The notes beneath the pieces are model-generated. The model ran no database searches and was not told the origin of the DNA. It worked only from the letters and a program-made list of their open reading frames with translations. DNA of 32,378 nucleotides from Chloroflexota bacterium (lineage in GTDB: Bacteria > Chloroflexota > Anaerolineae > Ardenticatenales > JAADHH01), in assembly GCA_013151955.1 (NCBI GenBank), contig JAADHH010000075.1:1-32378 (forward strand). Reading direction: 5' to 3'. The stretch's first letter is position 1. Every line of letters starts with the position of its first letter. Positions 1 to 8,351 of the stretch are shown here, piece after piece. Made by a program: the position numbers and the translations under genes.

Positions 1-48
1 GGGGATGAGGGGGGACAGTGCTATTTTCAAAACAGAGGAATCCCGGCC

Positions 49-1950
49 ATGATTGCACGTCGCGGCGAACCGGTCCGCAAAGAAAGTGCCAACCTGGTCG
101 CAGAACAACTGGCCCGGTTGCAAGACATTTTCCCCGAGGCCTTCACCGAGGGCAAAGTGGACTTCGAGAGGCTGCGGGCCATGCTGGGCGATACGGTGGA
201 CGACGGCTCCGAACGCTACAGCTTCGCCTGGGCCGGCAAGCGCGACGCCATCCGTTTGCTGCAAACGCCCACCCGCGCCACCCTCGTCCCCCGCCGCGAA
301 GAGTCGGTCAACTTCGATGAGACGCAGCACATCTTCATCGAGGGCGACAATCTGGAAGTGCTCAAACTGCTCTACAAGCCCTACTTTGGCCGGGTGAAGA
401 TGATCTACATTGACCCGCCTTACAACACCGGCCACGATTTCATCTACCCCGACAACTACACCGACTCGCTGGAAACTTACCTGCAATTGACCGGCCAACA
501 GGACGCCGATGGCAACTTGCTGACCGGCAACCCGGAGACTGGCGGTCGCTATCACTCTGCCTGGCTGAGCATGATGTACCCCCGTCTCTTCCTGGCCCGC
601 CAACTGCTGTGCGAGGACGGGGTGATCTTCGTGAGCATTGACGATCACGAAGTGCACAACCTGCGGCTGATGATGAACGAGATATTTGGCGAGGCGTGCT
701 TCAAGAACAGCATCATCTTCCGGCGAGGCATCAAGAGCGTGCAGGCCCAGTTCGACACCGTTAATTCACTGGCCGTGGGGCACGAATACGTGCTCATGTA
801 CGCCAAGACCCCGCAGACCCGTTTCAAAAAACTCTACATCCCCCGCGAAAAGGCGAGGGGAGGCAGTTGGAACAACCATTGGCGGGGAACCGACCGGCCC
901 ACCATGCGCTACGCGCTGTTTGGCATCACGCCGGCCAGTGGGCAATGGCGGTGGAGCCGGGAGCGGAGCCTGCAGGCCGTCGCCAACTACGAACGTATGC
1001 TGCAAGCGCTGGGCGTTACGGCGGACCAGGTCACACAGCAGCAGATAGACGCCTGGCACGCGCGCGAGAGTCAAAACCGCAAGACGAAACTTGATCTGCT
1101 CCGCCTGTCCAAAACGGGCAAGCCGGAGCATTACATTCCTCCCACCGACAAGAAGCTGGGCAGCGATCTGTGGACCGATCTCAGTCCCAAAGGGACTTCG
1201 GATATCAGGGCCCTCTTTGGCCGGCAGGTGTTCGATAATCCCAAGCCGGTGGCCCTGATCAAACGCATGATCGGGCTGATCACCACGCCGGCCGGCGGCG
1301 ACATCGTGCTCGATTTCTTCGCCGGCTCCTGCGCTACGGCCCAGGCAGTGCTGGAATTCAACCGCGAGGATGGCGGCAACCGGCGCTTCATCATGGGGCA
1401 ACTATCGGAACCAACAGGCAATCCACAATTCCCTACCATTGCCGACATTGGCAAAGAACGCATCCGGCGCGTCATTGCCCGCATGGGGCAGGAGTGCACG
1501 GGCCAACTGTCCCTGAAGACCCGTGAGACGCCGGAAGACCTGGGCTTGAAAGTGTTCAAGCTGGCTCCGTCGAATTACCGGCTCTGGTCAGACGTAGGCG
1601 ACGACATGCCCGACGTCTACCCCGAACAGGTGGAACTTTTCACCGATCCGCTGGTGGGCGGCTGCACGGTGGAGAACGTGATCTACGAAGTGGCCCTCAA
1701 AGAGGGCTACGGGTTGAACTGCCGCATCTCCCCTCTCCCGAAGTTAGGGGAGGCGGGGGTGAGGGCGTATCGCGTCACCGACCCGGAGAAGGCCCGGTCG
1801 TTCACCATCTGCCTGGATGAGTCCATCCCGCTGGAAGTCGTCCGCGCTTTACCCCTGGGCAAAGACGATCTGTTTGTCTGCCGCGACGCGGCGCTGAACG
1901 ATGAGGTGGCGGCTACCCTGGCGTTGCGATGCGAGCTGAAGACGATCTGA
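49..1950 (+). CDS. Type III-like adenine-specific DNA methyltransferase (Mod subunit)
   Basis: Predicted to methylate adenine N6 within a specific site using S-adenosylmethionine. The 633-residue protein has the catalytic DPPY motif (residues 122-125, context YIDPPYNTG) ahead of the SAM-binding motif DFFAGSC near residue 422. This is the beta-class order typical of type III Mod proteins, and the region between would hold the target-recognition domain. The usual FxGxG SAM motif reads FAGSC, so its last Gly is Cys. The ATG at 49 follows a GAGGA ribosome-binding site. No Res helicase/nuclease follows; only a 44-codon ORF lies before the next promoter. Near residues 561-573 the protein contains the segment SPLPKLGEAGVR, encoded by a GC-rich palindromic repeat (see 1729-1767). 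The family call is firm. Whether it is an orphan methylase or the remnant of a restriction system is inference. Confidence 0.9.
   Translation: MIARRGEPVRKESANLVAEQLARLQDIFPEAFTEGKVDFERLRAMLGDTVDDGSERYSFAWAGKRDAIRLLQTPTRATLVPRREESVNFDETQHIFIEGDNLEVLKLLYKPYFGRVKMIYIDPPYNTGHDFIYPDNYTDSLETYLQLTGQQDADGNLLTGNPETGGRYHSAWLSMMYPRLFLARQLLCEDGVIFVSIDDHEVHNLRLMMNEIFGEACFKNSIIFRRGIKSVQAQFDTVNSLAVGHEYVLMYAKTPQTRFKKLYIPREKARGGSWNNHWRGTDRPTMRYALFGITPASGQWRWSRERSLQAVANYERMLQALGVTADQVTQQQIDAWHARESQNRKTKLDLLRLSKTGKPEHYIPPTDKKLGSDLWTDLSPKGTSDIRALFGRQVFDNPKPVALIKRMIGLITTPAGGDIVLDFFAGSCATAQAVLEFNREDGGNRRFIMGQLSEPTGNPQFPTIADIGKERIRRVIARMGQECTGQLSLKTRETPEDLGLKVFKLAPSNYRLWSDVGDDMPDVYPEQVELFTDPLVGGCTVENVIYEVALKEGYGLNCRISPLPKLGEAGVRAYRVTDPEKARSFTICLDESIPLEVVRALPLGKDDLFVCRDAALNDEVAATLALRCELKTI
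1729..1767. repeat. GC-rich palindromic repeat inserted in frame within the mod gene
   Basis: The segment has opposed CTCCCC and GGGGAG arms around GAAGTTA, followed by a G-rich tail (GGCGGGGGTGAGGG). It resembles half of the larger palindromes at 19077-19137 and 24193-24260. In the mod frame it reads SPLPKLGEAGVR without disrupting the gene. That the insertion is secondary is inferred from its resemblance to the intergenic copies. Confidence 0.55.
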
Positions 1951-1962
1951 TTTGGGGAGACG

Positions 1963-2097
1963 ATGAGCACTGAACCCTCCTTCCCCGACATGAACAGATT
2001 GTCACACCGGCGTGCGCCGCCCATTCACCCGAATTTCATTTTGACACCATATAATGGTATAATGGGGAAAACCTGCAGAACCGGTTCGAGGACGTAG
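1963..2097 (+). CDS. Small ORF downstream of mod, possibly a gene remnant
   Basis: A 44-codon ORF starts MSTEPSFPDMNRL 12 bases after the mod stop, with GGGGAGA as a plausible ribosome-binding site. It occupies the slot where a restriction subunit would be expected, but its second half runs through the promoter of the next gene (2035-2063), so most of it is probably not a working protein. I do not recognise the sequence. It may be the truncated start of a lost gene or chance. Confidence 0.2.
   Translation: MSTEPSFPDMNRLSHRRAPPIHPNFILTPYNGIMGKTCRTGSRT
2035..2063 (+). promoter_or_regulatory. Putative sigma70-type promoter for the surface-glycan gene run
   Basis: TTCATT at 2035-2040 and TATAAT at 2058-2063 are separated by 17 bases. 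A second TATAAT lies at 2050-2055, so the motif TATAATGG is tandemly repeated. The ATG of the epimerase is at 2101, preceded by GAGGA at 2088-2092. Confidence 0.55.
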
Positions 2098-2100
2098 GCC

Positions 2101-3093
2101 ATGCAAGCATTTGTAACCGGGGCGACGGGGTTTGTTGGCGCCGCCGTTGTCCGTGAGCTATTGTCGCACGGTGTCTCTGTCCGGGCTTTGGTGCGCCCCA
2201 ACAGCAATCGCCGGAACGTGGAGGGGCTGGACATTGAAATCGTAGAAGGGGATCTTCGGGATTCTCACGCGCTGCCTGATGCGCTGGCCGGTTGCGAAAT
2301 TCTTTTTCACGTCGCCGCTTATTACACGACTCGTGAGGAAGATGCCCGCACGATGTACGAGATCAACGTGGGCGGAACCAAGAACCTCTTGACAGCGGCC
2401 TGGCATACAGGCGTAGAGAAGGTCGTACACACCAGCACGATCGGGACCATTGGGCAATCCGTAGAAGGCGCTTTGCCTACGGAAGATACAGAGTTCAACC
2501 TTTGGGAAACTTGCAGCCACTACGTCAAGTCCAAGTATCTGGCCGAGATGGTTGCCCTGTCCATGGGGCAACAGGGGTTGCAAGTCGTCGTCGTGAACCC
2601 GACTGCACCGCTGGGGCCGCGCGACATCAAACCGACAAGTACGGGACAACGCGTGATTGCTTGCCTGGAGGGACACGTTCCCTCTTTTGTACCCGGCGGG
2701 ATCAATTTTGTGGCTGTGCAAGATGTAGCGCGAGGACATTGGCTCGCCGCAGCAAAGGGTCACCCGGGTCGCCGGTATCTTTTGGGCAATATCAAGGGAA
2801 ATCTTATGGTAGAGGATTTTGTGCAACTTGTGGAAAAAGTCTCCGGGGTGCCGGTTCCCCGGCAACGCAGGCGCAACCCATTGAGTCGCGCCCGGCAATG
2901 GTTGCGACCTGACCCCCGCCCGCAAGGGACACGGCCGGCTGCGTTGGTTTGCGACCCATCGCGGGCCGTTCGCGAGTTGGGCCTCACGCAGACCCCCCTG
3001 GAGGATGCGTTGCGTGAAGAAGCGGAGTGGTTTCGCGCGCACGGTTATCTTGGGGAACCGCGTCGTGAGCCGGAAGGAGTAGCGGCCTCTTGA
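2101..3093 (+). CDS. hpnA: HpnA-like NAD-dependent sugar epimerase/dehydratase (extended SDR)
   Basis: The extended short-chain dehydrogenase fold is clear. The N-terminal GATGFVG (residues 7-13) binds the dinucleotide and the catalytic YVKSK (YxxxK) lies near residue 141. The body follows the hopanoid-associated sugar epimerase HpnA family closely, including RALVRPNSNRRN, VEGDLRD, GPRDIKPT and NFVAVQDVARGH. Length (330 residues) fits the family. The ATG has a GAGGA site 8 bases upstream. The next gene overlaps its stop codon. HpnA proteins are associated with hopanoid side-chain or sugar modification, but no squalene-hopene cyclase lies in the window. The neighbours (acyltransferase, glycosyltransferases) suggest it makes a sugar precursor for a surface glycan or glycolipid. 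The subfamily is fairly sure, the substrate unknown. Confidence 0.8.
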   Translation: MQAFVTGATGFVGAAVVRELLSHGVSVRALVRPNSNRRNVEGLDIEIVEGDLRDSHALPDALAGCEILFHVAAYYTTREEDARTMYEINVGGTKNLLTAAWHTGVEKVVHTSTIGTIGQSVEGALPTEDTEFNLWETCSHYVKSKYLAEMVALSMGQQGLQVVVVNPTAPLGPRDIKPTSTGQRVIACLEGHVPSFVPGGINFVAVQDVARGHWLAAAKGHPGRRYLLGNIKGNLMVEDFVQLVEKVSGVPVPRQRRRNPLSRARQWLRPDPRPQGTRPAALVCDPSRAVRELGLTQTPLEDALREEAEWFRAHGYLGEPRREPEGVAAS

Positions 3094-3794
3094 AGTGGCG
3101 CGTAAAACGGGCTTTGATGGTCGCCCTTATGGGGCAATCGGGGCTATCGGCGTGGGGTCAGTTCTGTACGTGGCTGGCCAGTTTCCTGCGCGGTCCATAC
3201 AAGGACAAGAAGCTATTGGCCCACCTGACCCACCGCCCGTATATTTCACCCCATGCGCAGGTCTGGGTGAAGGACCTGGAGATTGGAGCGCAGGCCTTTG
3301 TGGATGACAATGTGACACTGTTTGCCCACCAGGACGGCGGACGGATCGTCATCGGTAGCGGTTCGTCGTTGTACAGGGGAACCATTGTGGAGGTAGGCCA
3401 GCAAGGGAGTGTCATTATCGGCTCGAATACGCATATCCAGGGAGGATGTCACCTGAAGGGATTTCTGGAGGATACCCGCATTGGTGCAAACGTGCAGATT
3501 GCGCCGCACTGTGCCTTTAGCCCATACCAGCATAACATGACCGACCTGTCTCGTCCCATCCAGGACCAGGGAATTTCCAGCAAAGGCCCGATCGTTGTCG
3601 AAGACGATGCCTGGCTGGGGTTGGGCGTGAAAGTGATGGACGGCGTGACCATTGGGAGGGGGGCTGTTGTCGGCGCCGGCGCAGTGGTCACGAAGGACAT
3701 TCCGCCGTACGCCATTGCCGTGGGTATTCCGGCCCGTGTGATACGCTATCGCGGTCGATCACCGGCAGCAGGGGGAGACCAGCCAGACGCGTGA
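3090..3794 (+). CDS. Left-handed beta-helix (hexapeptide repeat) acyltransferase
   Basis: The 234-residue protein consists mostly of hexapeptide repeats, for example IGSGSSLYRGTIVEVG, IGANVQIAPHC and VTIGRGAVVGAGAVVTKDIP. It ends with the classical AVGIPARVIRYRG segment of the WbbJ/LacA/CatB-type O-acyltransferases. Such enzymes transfer acetyl or another acyl group from acyl-CoA to a sugar as a trimer; the His in the CAFSPYQHN loop is a candidate catalytic residue. The start is a TTG overlapping the epimerase TGA, supported by GGAAGGAG about 10 bases upstream; an ATG at 3117 is a shorter alternative. The following glycosyltransferase starts within its stop codon (GTGA), so translational coupling is likely. 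Confidence 0.85.
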   Translation: MKWRVKRALMVALMGQSGLSAWGQFCTWLASFLRGPYKDKKLLAHLTHRPYISPHAQVWVKDLEIGAQAFVDDNVTLFAHQDGGRIVIGSGSSLYRGTIVEVGQQGSVIIGSNTHIQGGCHLKGFLEDTRIGANVQIAPHCAFSPYQHNMTDLSRPIQDQGISSKGPIVVEDDAWLGLGVKVMDGVTIGRGAVVGAGAVVTKDIPPYAIAVGIPARVIRYRGRSPAAGGDQPDA

Positions 3795-4798
3795 GCCAGC
3801 CGCCCATGATTTCGGTCATCATTCCTGTCCACAACGGCAGCCGGACTCTCCGCGATTGTCTGGCCGCCGTCCGCGCGTCGGACCATGCCGACTACGAAAT
3901 CATCATCGTGGATGATCATTCGACGGACGACTCGCGAGAGATTGCCGAATCGTTCGGCTGCCGCGTGTTGGCGACGGAAGACAACATTGGGGCGGCGCGA
4001 TCCAAGAATCGTGGGGCGGCTGTGGCCCGGGGTGACATCCTTTTTTTCACCGATGCAGATGTGTGCATTCAGCCGGATACGTTGTCACGGGTTGCTCGCG
4101 ACCTGGCGGATCGTAGACTCGCCGGAGTTGTGGGCTTGTTGGGCACGAAGCTGCGCTACCACAACTTCAGCAGCCAATTCAAGAATTTGTGGATGCACTA
4201 CACATATCGCCGGCAGCCGGAGCACGTAGGGCTGTTTTACACCAGTGCCGCGGCTATCCGCGCCACAGTCTTTCGGGAGATGGGCGGCTTCGACGAGAAT
4301 TACACCGGTGCCAGCATCACGGAGGACATCGAATTTGGCCAACGCTTGCTCACGGCGGGTCACAAAATCTATTTGGACAAAGAACTTACAGTCGAGCATC
4401 TCAAGCACTATACGCTGGGCGGAGTGTTGCGCACAGACTTTTACCGCTCCGCCGGTCTGACCCGGACGTGGGTGCGGAAGAAGCTGCAAAGCCAAAACGG
4501 GGAGAAGTACTATGCGTCAGTGCCCTGGTTCTTCGTGATGGGCGTTCCCCTGGCCTGTCTCGCCCCCTTGGCAGCGCTGGCGGCCTTGTCGTCTCGTGCG
4601 CGGTGGCTGTGGGGGGTTGCCGGAGGGGCACTGCTTGCCTTGCTGGCGCTGAATGCGCCCTTCCTGCGTTTTCTTGGGCGAGTGCGCGGGCGGCTCTTCT
4701 TTGTGCAGAGCTGCGCCGGTATTGTGTTGGACATGTGGGCTTCTGGGTTGGGAATCTTGTGGGCCCTCGTGACCTTTGGCCGGGGTGAACAGTATTAG
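3791..4798 (+). CDS. GT2-family membrane glycosyltransferase
   Basis: This is a GT-A fold family 2 transferase. SVIIPVHNGS starts the nucleotide-binding fold, DDHSTDDS binds the sugar nucleotide, TDADV is the metal-binding DxD, and TEDIEFGQRLL carries the acidic catalytic ED plus the Q-x-x-R/L-like acceptor motif. Two hydrophobic stretches near residues 240-290 and a third near 310-325 should anchor the C-terminus in the inner membrane, with the catalytic domain in the cytoplasm. The start is a GTG overlapping the acyltransferase stop. It most likely adds a sugar to a lipid-linked glycan; donor and acceptor cannot be read from the sequence. Confidence 0.88.
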   Translation: MSQPPMISVIIPVHNGSRTLRDCLAAVRASDHADYEIIIVDDHSTDDSREIAESFGCRVLATEDNIGAARSKNRGAAVARGDILFFTDADVCIQPDTLSRVARDLADRRLAGVVGLLGTKLRYHNFSSQFKNLWMHYTYRRQPEHVGLFYTSAAAIRATVFREMGGFDENYTGASITEDIEFGQRLLTAGHKIYLDKELTVEHLKHYTLGGVLRTDFYRSAGLTRTWVRKKLQSQNGEKYYASVPWFFVMGVPLACLAPLAALAALSSRARWLWGVAGGALLALLALNAPFLRFLGRVRGRLFFVQSCAGIVLDMWASGLGILWALVTFGRGEQY

Positions 4799-4859
4799 GG
4801 GGGCGGGCTGCAACGAATTAAGAATCAGAAGGAAAAACTCAAGCAGGAGATATCTATCT

Positions 4860-5054
4860 ATGCAAATGACGATTGACCTGAGTAACGAGCAGGCTGAACG
4901 GTTTCAGCAAATTGCAAAGTCTTTATCTGTTCCGCCTCAAGAATTGATGCAGGCTGCGATTGATGATTTTCTCTCACGCCCAACCGAAGACTTTCGTCAA
5001 GCTGCTCGCTATGTATTGCAAAAAAACGAAGACCTATATAACCGTCTAAGCTAA
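4860..5054 (+). CDS. Antitoxin of a Doc-type toxin-antitoxin pair
   Basis: The small 64-residue protein (MQMTIDLSNEQAERFQQIAK...) has a short N-terminal beta strand, then helices, and ends LQKNEDLYNRLS. This layout is common in small antitoxins encoded before Doc/Fic toxins, where the N-terminus often binds DNA and the C-terminus covers the toxin. The ATG at 4860 follows an AGGAG site near 4843-4849; a longer in-frame extension to 4776 lies inside the previous gene and is unlikely. Its TAA overlaps the toxin ATG (TAATG). Base composition is visibly more AT-rich than the flanking glycosyltransferases, which suggests horizontal arrival. Confidence 0.75.
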   Translation: MQMTIDLSNEQAERFQQIAKSLSVPPQELMQAAIDDFLSRPTEDFRQAARYVLQKNEDLYNRLS

Positions 5055-5443
5055 TGCGTTACTTGTCGCTGTTCGAAGTTCTTGAGCTACATGAACTTGT
5101 GCTTGAACAATCTGGTGGAACCACAGGAATCAGAGATTTGGGAGCTTTAGAATCAGCAGTTGCACAGCCTCGCATGACTTTTGATGGCGTGGATCTATAT
5201 CAAACTATTCAGGAAAAGGCGGCTGCACTCTGTTTTTCACTGGTTATGGGTCATTCGTTTGAAGATGGCAATAAACGTGTAGGTCATGCGGCGATGGAGA
5301 CTTTTCTGATTCTCAATGATTGGGAACTTGACGCCGCCATTGATGATTCTGAACGAACGATATTGTCACTGGCTGCAGGAACGCTATCCCGTGACGAGTT
5401 CGTTCAATGGGTAAGTGAGCATTCAAGGTTTCAGGGATACTAA
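5054..5443 (+). CDS. doc: Doc/Fic-family toxin (death-on-curing type)
   Basis: The 129-residue single-domain Fic-fold protein carries HSFEDGNKRVGHAA near residues 72-85, matching the Fic core HxFx(D/E)GNKRxx. Fic enzymes transfer AMP from ATP, while Doc phosphorylates elongation factor Tu and stops translation. The invariant His, the acidic residue and the GNKR loop are all present, so it should be active. The N-terminus (YLSLFEVLELHELVLEQSGG) is typical of death-on-curing proteins. It is co-translated with the antitoxin and is AT-rich like it. The pair sits between two glycosyltransferase genes without breaking either, so it is probably a later insertion. Confidence 0.88.
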   Translation: MRYLSLFEVLELHELVLEQSGGTTGIRDLGALESAVAQPRMTFDGVDLYQTIQEKAAALCFSLVMGHSFEDGNKRVGHAAMETFLILNDWELDAAIDDSERTILSLAAGTLSRDEFVQWVSEHSRFQGY

Positions 5444-5580
5444 TCAGCCGCTGTAGTCGACAGTAGGGAGCGATGATCCTACCAATGTTTTCAGGCTATC
5501 CGAGTTTTCTCTATCTGCGAGCCAACCTCAGGTTGCGGCTGTGCTGTGTTTATACCAAGAGAACATCAAGATGAAGGGAA

Positions 5581-6339
5581 ATGTTTATGTATAGGGGCCT
5601 TACCGTTTCTGTGGTGATACCTTGCTATAACGAAGAAGATGGAATACCGGTCGTCATGGCCGACATGCCCGATCTGGTGGATGAAGTCATCATCGTGGAC
5701 AACAACTCTGCCGATCGTACCGGAATCGTGGCCCGGGAATTGGGGGCCCGTGTCGTTCTAGAGACCCGACAAGGGTATGGCGCGGCGTACAAGGCCGGCT
5801 TCCGCAGTGCGACCGGTGACGTAATCGTTACCATGGACGGTGATGCGACATACCCACGCAATTTCATCCCCGTGCTGCTCGATGTGCTCGTGGAGGAGAA
5901 CCTGGACTTCATTACCTGTGACCGGACCGGACACAAAATGGAACACAGCTCTTTCCTGCGCGTGTTCGGAAATTGGGTGTTGAGCTGGGCGATTACACTC
6001 CTTTACGGATTCCATCTCCGTGATTCCCAGTCGGGCATGTGGGTCTTCCGTCGCTCCCTGCTCGACCGCATGGTGATCACCAGTGATGGCATGGCTTTGT
6101 CGGAAGAAATCAAGCTCGAAGCCTTCACGCTCCCCGCTGTGCAGGCCCGGGAACTGCCCATCTATTACAAGCCTCGGGTGGGAGAGAGCAAGTTGAACCT
6201 CTGGCAGGACGGGTTTGTGAATCTTCTGTTCCTGATCAAACGACGGTTCATCAGGCCGGCCGATGCCCCGCTGGGCGCAACGCCTTTTTCCCCCCACGTC
6301 ACAAGCGAGGTGCCTGGCCCGCAGATGGTGGAGGATTGA
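5581..6339 (+). CDS. DPM1-like GT2 glycosyltransferase
   Basis: The 252-residue soluble GT2 protein begins VSVVIPCYNEEDGIP, with VDNNSADRTG for nucleotide binding, YGAAYKAGFRSATGD as in polyprenyl-phosphate mannose or glucose synthases, and the metal-binding MDGDATYP. RDSQSGMWVFRR and LSEEIKLEAF complete the acceptor site. Proteins of this type load a sugar onto a polyprenyl phosphate carrier for use by membrane GT-C transferases. That fits the next two genes, which are polytopic membrane proteins. The ATG at 5581 has an AGGGA site directly upstream, and the 137 bases before it contain no other gene. The TTG of the next gene overlaps its stop codon. Confidence 0.88.
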   Translation: MFMYRGLTVSVVIPCYNEEDGIPVVMADMPDLVDEVIIVDNNSADRTGIVARELGARVVLETRQGYGAAYKAGFRSATGDVIVTMDGDATYPRNFIPVLLDVLVEENLDFITCDRTGHKMEHSSFLRVFGNWVLSWAITLLYGFHLRDSQSGMWVFRRSLLDRMVITSDGMALSEEIKLEAFTLPAVQARELPIYYKPRVGESKLNLWQDGFVNLLFLIKRRFIRPADAPLGATPFSPHVTSEVPGPQMVED

Positions 6340-8267
6340 CCCAGGAAGGCGTGGTAACCCGGCTTCTCTATTGGCGGGGAAGACTTTCCCCCACAGCCTG
6401 TGTCGTGACCCTCTTCGCCGGGTTGAGCTTGCTCATGACCTGGCCCTTGCCGCAACGGCTGCTCACGCAAGTGCCCGGGCCGCCGTGGGATAACCTGGTC
6501 TGGCTCTACGACTTCTGGTGGTTCAAGCAGGCGCTCTTTGTGCAGCATGTCTCGCTGTGGGTCAACCCCCACATTTTCCAGCCCTTTGGCTATCACCTGG
6601 CCCTCTCGGAGACGACACTGGCCAGCAAAGCGATCGGGCTCCCCTTCTTGCTGCTCGGAGATGAAGTGCTGGCCTACAACGCCATTGTGCTGCTTTCCTT
6701 CTTTCTCTCCGGCCTGGCCGCCTACCTGCTGGTGACCGACCTGACCGGCCGGCGCAGCGCCGGCCTGCTCGCCGGCGTGATCTTTGCTTTCTGCCCCTAC
6801 CGTATCCATGCCCTGGGCGCCGGCTGGATCCCGCTGATTTCGACCCAGTGGGTGGTGCTTTCCTTTTGGGGGCTGGACCGTTTGCTCCGTGCCCCGTCAC
6901 TGCGCATCGGCTTTCTGGCCGGCCTGTTCCTGTCGTTGACCTTCTTGTCCTCCTGGTATTACCTGGTCATGGTGGGGGGCTTTGCCGCTTTGTATCTGGT
7001 TTTGCGCTGGTGGGCCGGCGCTCAGACGGTGAACAGGCCCCAAGTAATCCGGGCGTTGCTGGTGTGCGGCGTGGTTGTCGCCCTGCTGACGCTGCCCGCC
7101 CTACTCCCCCTCATCACGAGCAAACATGAGGCCATGCGCTGGACGTTGCGCGACGTGGAAAAATGGTCTGCCGGCCCCGAAGACTTCTTCTACCCCAGCA
7201 TTTATCACCCCCTTTGGGGGCGCTGGTTCTTACGTTTGCGCGCATTCGTGCCCACGTTTCCGTGGTATGCGCCGGGGTTCGATTTCCTCGGCTTTGTGCC
7301 TCTGGGCCTGGCCATCGTGGCCCTGCGTCGCACCCGGCGGCGTCTGATCGCTCCGATGGCCATCATCGGCGTGGTGGCTTTCGTCCTGGCCCTGGGGCCG
7401 ACGCTCCACTTTGCCGGACAGCGCGTGTATGTGCCGGTGCCGTCCGGGGTAGAGGCGCTCTTCTCGCGGGGCATGTACCTGCTCACCGGTAAGCTGGCGC
7501 TGAACAAGACACCCTACTACCCCCTGCGTGTGGATGGCGCAATTCCGGTGCCTTTGCCCGGCTTGCTCTTCTTCCTCTTCGTACCCTTTGCCAGCGGTAT
7601 GCGCACTTTCTACCGTTTTGGCCTGTTGACCATGCTGGCTGTGGCTACGTTGAGCGGATTTGGAAGCGTTGCCCTTTTGCGAAAGTGGCGGGGGCAGAGA
7701 CGCTATCACCTGACCATTGCCCTGCTCGTGGGCGCGGCACTTTTTGAATTTGTGGCCGTGCCCTTCCCCTACGGCTTCACCGACGTGGCCAGATTGCGCA
7801 ACCAGCCGCTCGATCGCTGGCTGGCCGCACAACCGGCCGGCCTGACCATGCGTCTCCCGCTGGCTACGGCCTGGAACGGCTCTGCCCTCTACCGCACCAC
7901 TGTGAATCGACAGCCCGCGGCCTACGGACATGGCACGTTTTATGAGCCGGAATACTTGCGCCAGGCTGCTGATCTGGAATCTTTCCCGGATGAACGGGCC
8001 ATCGCCCGCCTGCGGGCCTGGGGCGTGCGCTATGTCCTGCTGAGCATGGGGAGCTTCGACGGAGGCTGGGCGGATCGCCCCGGTCTCTCCTGGAATGCTG
8101 TGCAGACTGCCCTTGCAAAACGCTCGGATATCACCCTCCTGGCAACGTTCGAGGATCAAACGGAGTGGCGCGATGAGACAGTCTCTGGTATAATTCGGGG
8201 TGCTTTGCCGGTCGTACCGGTGATTACCGACCGGGTGGCCGTGTACGAATTGAAGGGGTACAGGTAG
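6336..8267 (+). CDS. Polytopic membrane protein, GT-C-like (first of two paralogs)
   Basis: The 643-residue protein has roughly ten or more hydrophobic segments and a soluble C-terminal domain (from about residue 490). The first loop after the N-terminal membrane helix reads PWDNLVWLYDFWWFKQA; an acidic residue there is where GT-C glycosyltransferases place their catalytic Asp. It is therefore a candidate polyprenyl-phosphate-sugar-dependent transferase, in line with the DPM1-like gene before it. A function as a YfhO-like membrane protein of unknown role is also possible. The TTG start overlaps the previous stop. It is clearly paralogous to the protein at 8352-10316, sharing the PWDN loop, SWYY, the FxPSIYHxLWG segment and a closing WGVRY motif. 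Confidence 0.7.
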   Translation: MTQEGVVTRLLYWRGRLSPTACVVTLFAGLSLLMTWPLPQRLLTQVPGPPWDNLVWLYDFWWFKQALFVQHVSLWVNPHIFQPFGYHLALSETTLASKAIGLPFLLLGDEVLAYNAIVLLSFFLSGLAAYLLVTDLTGRRSAGLLAGVIFAFCPYRIHALGAGWIPLISTQWVVLSFWGLDRLLRAPSLRIGFLAGLFLSLTFLSSWYYLVMVGGFAALYLVLRWWAGAQTVNRPQVIRALLVCGVVVALLTLPALLPLITSKHEAMRWTLRDVEKWSAGPEDFFYPSIYHPLWGRWFLRLRAFVPTFPWYAPGFDFLGFVPLGLAIVALRRTRRRLIAPMAIIGVVAFVLALGPTLHFAGQRVYVPVPSGVEALFSRGMYLLTGKLALNKTPYYPLRVDGAIPVPLPGLLFFLFVPFASGMRTFYRFGLLTMLAVATLSGFGSVALLRKWRGQRRYHLTIALLVGAALFEFVAVPFPYGFTDVARLRNQPLDRWLAAQPAGLTMRLPLATAWNGSALYRTTVNRQPAAYGHGTFYEPEYLRQAADLESFPDERAIARLRAWGVRYVLLSMGSFDGGWADRPGLSWNAVQTALAKRSDITLLATFEDQTEWRDETVSGIIRGALPVVPVITDRVAVYELKGYR

Positions 8268-8340
8268 AGATAGAGATGGGAGATAGAGGTAGAGGTAGGG
8301 ACGGGGATAGAGATTGAGATTGAGGTAGAGACGAAGGGGG
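8260..8340 (+). repeat. Purine-rich hexamer-type simple repeat between two paralogs
   Basis: Degenerate units of the form GGTAGA, GATAGA and GAGATT recur from the end of the first membrane-protein gene into the leader of the second. One strand is almost purely purine except for T at every sixth position or so. It may be slippage-prone. Confidence 0.7.
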
Positions 8341-8351
8341 CGCGTCGAAAT

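Noticed and set aside
2041-2063. TTGACA at 2041 as the -35 box of the TATAAT at 2058
   Set aside because: The spacer is only 11 bases; TTCATT at 2035 with 17 bases fits better.
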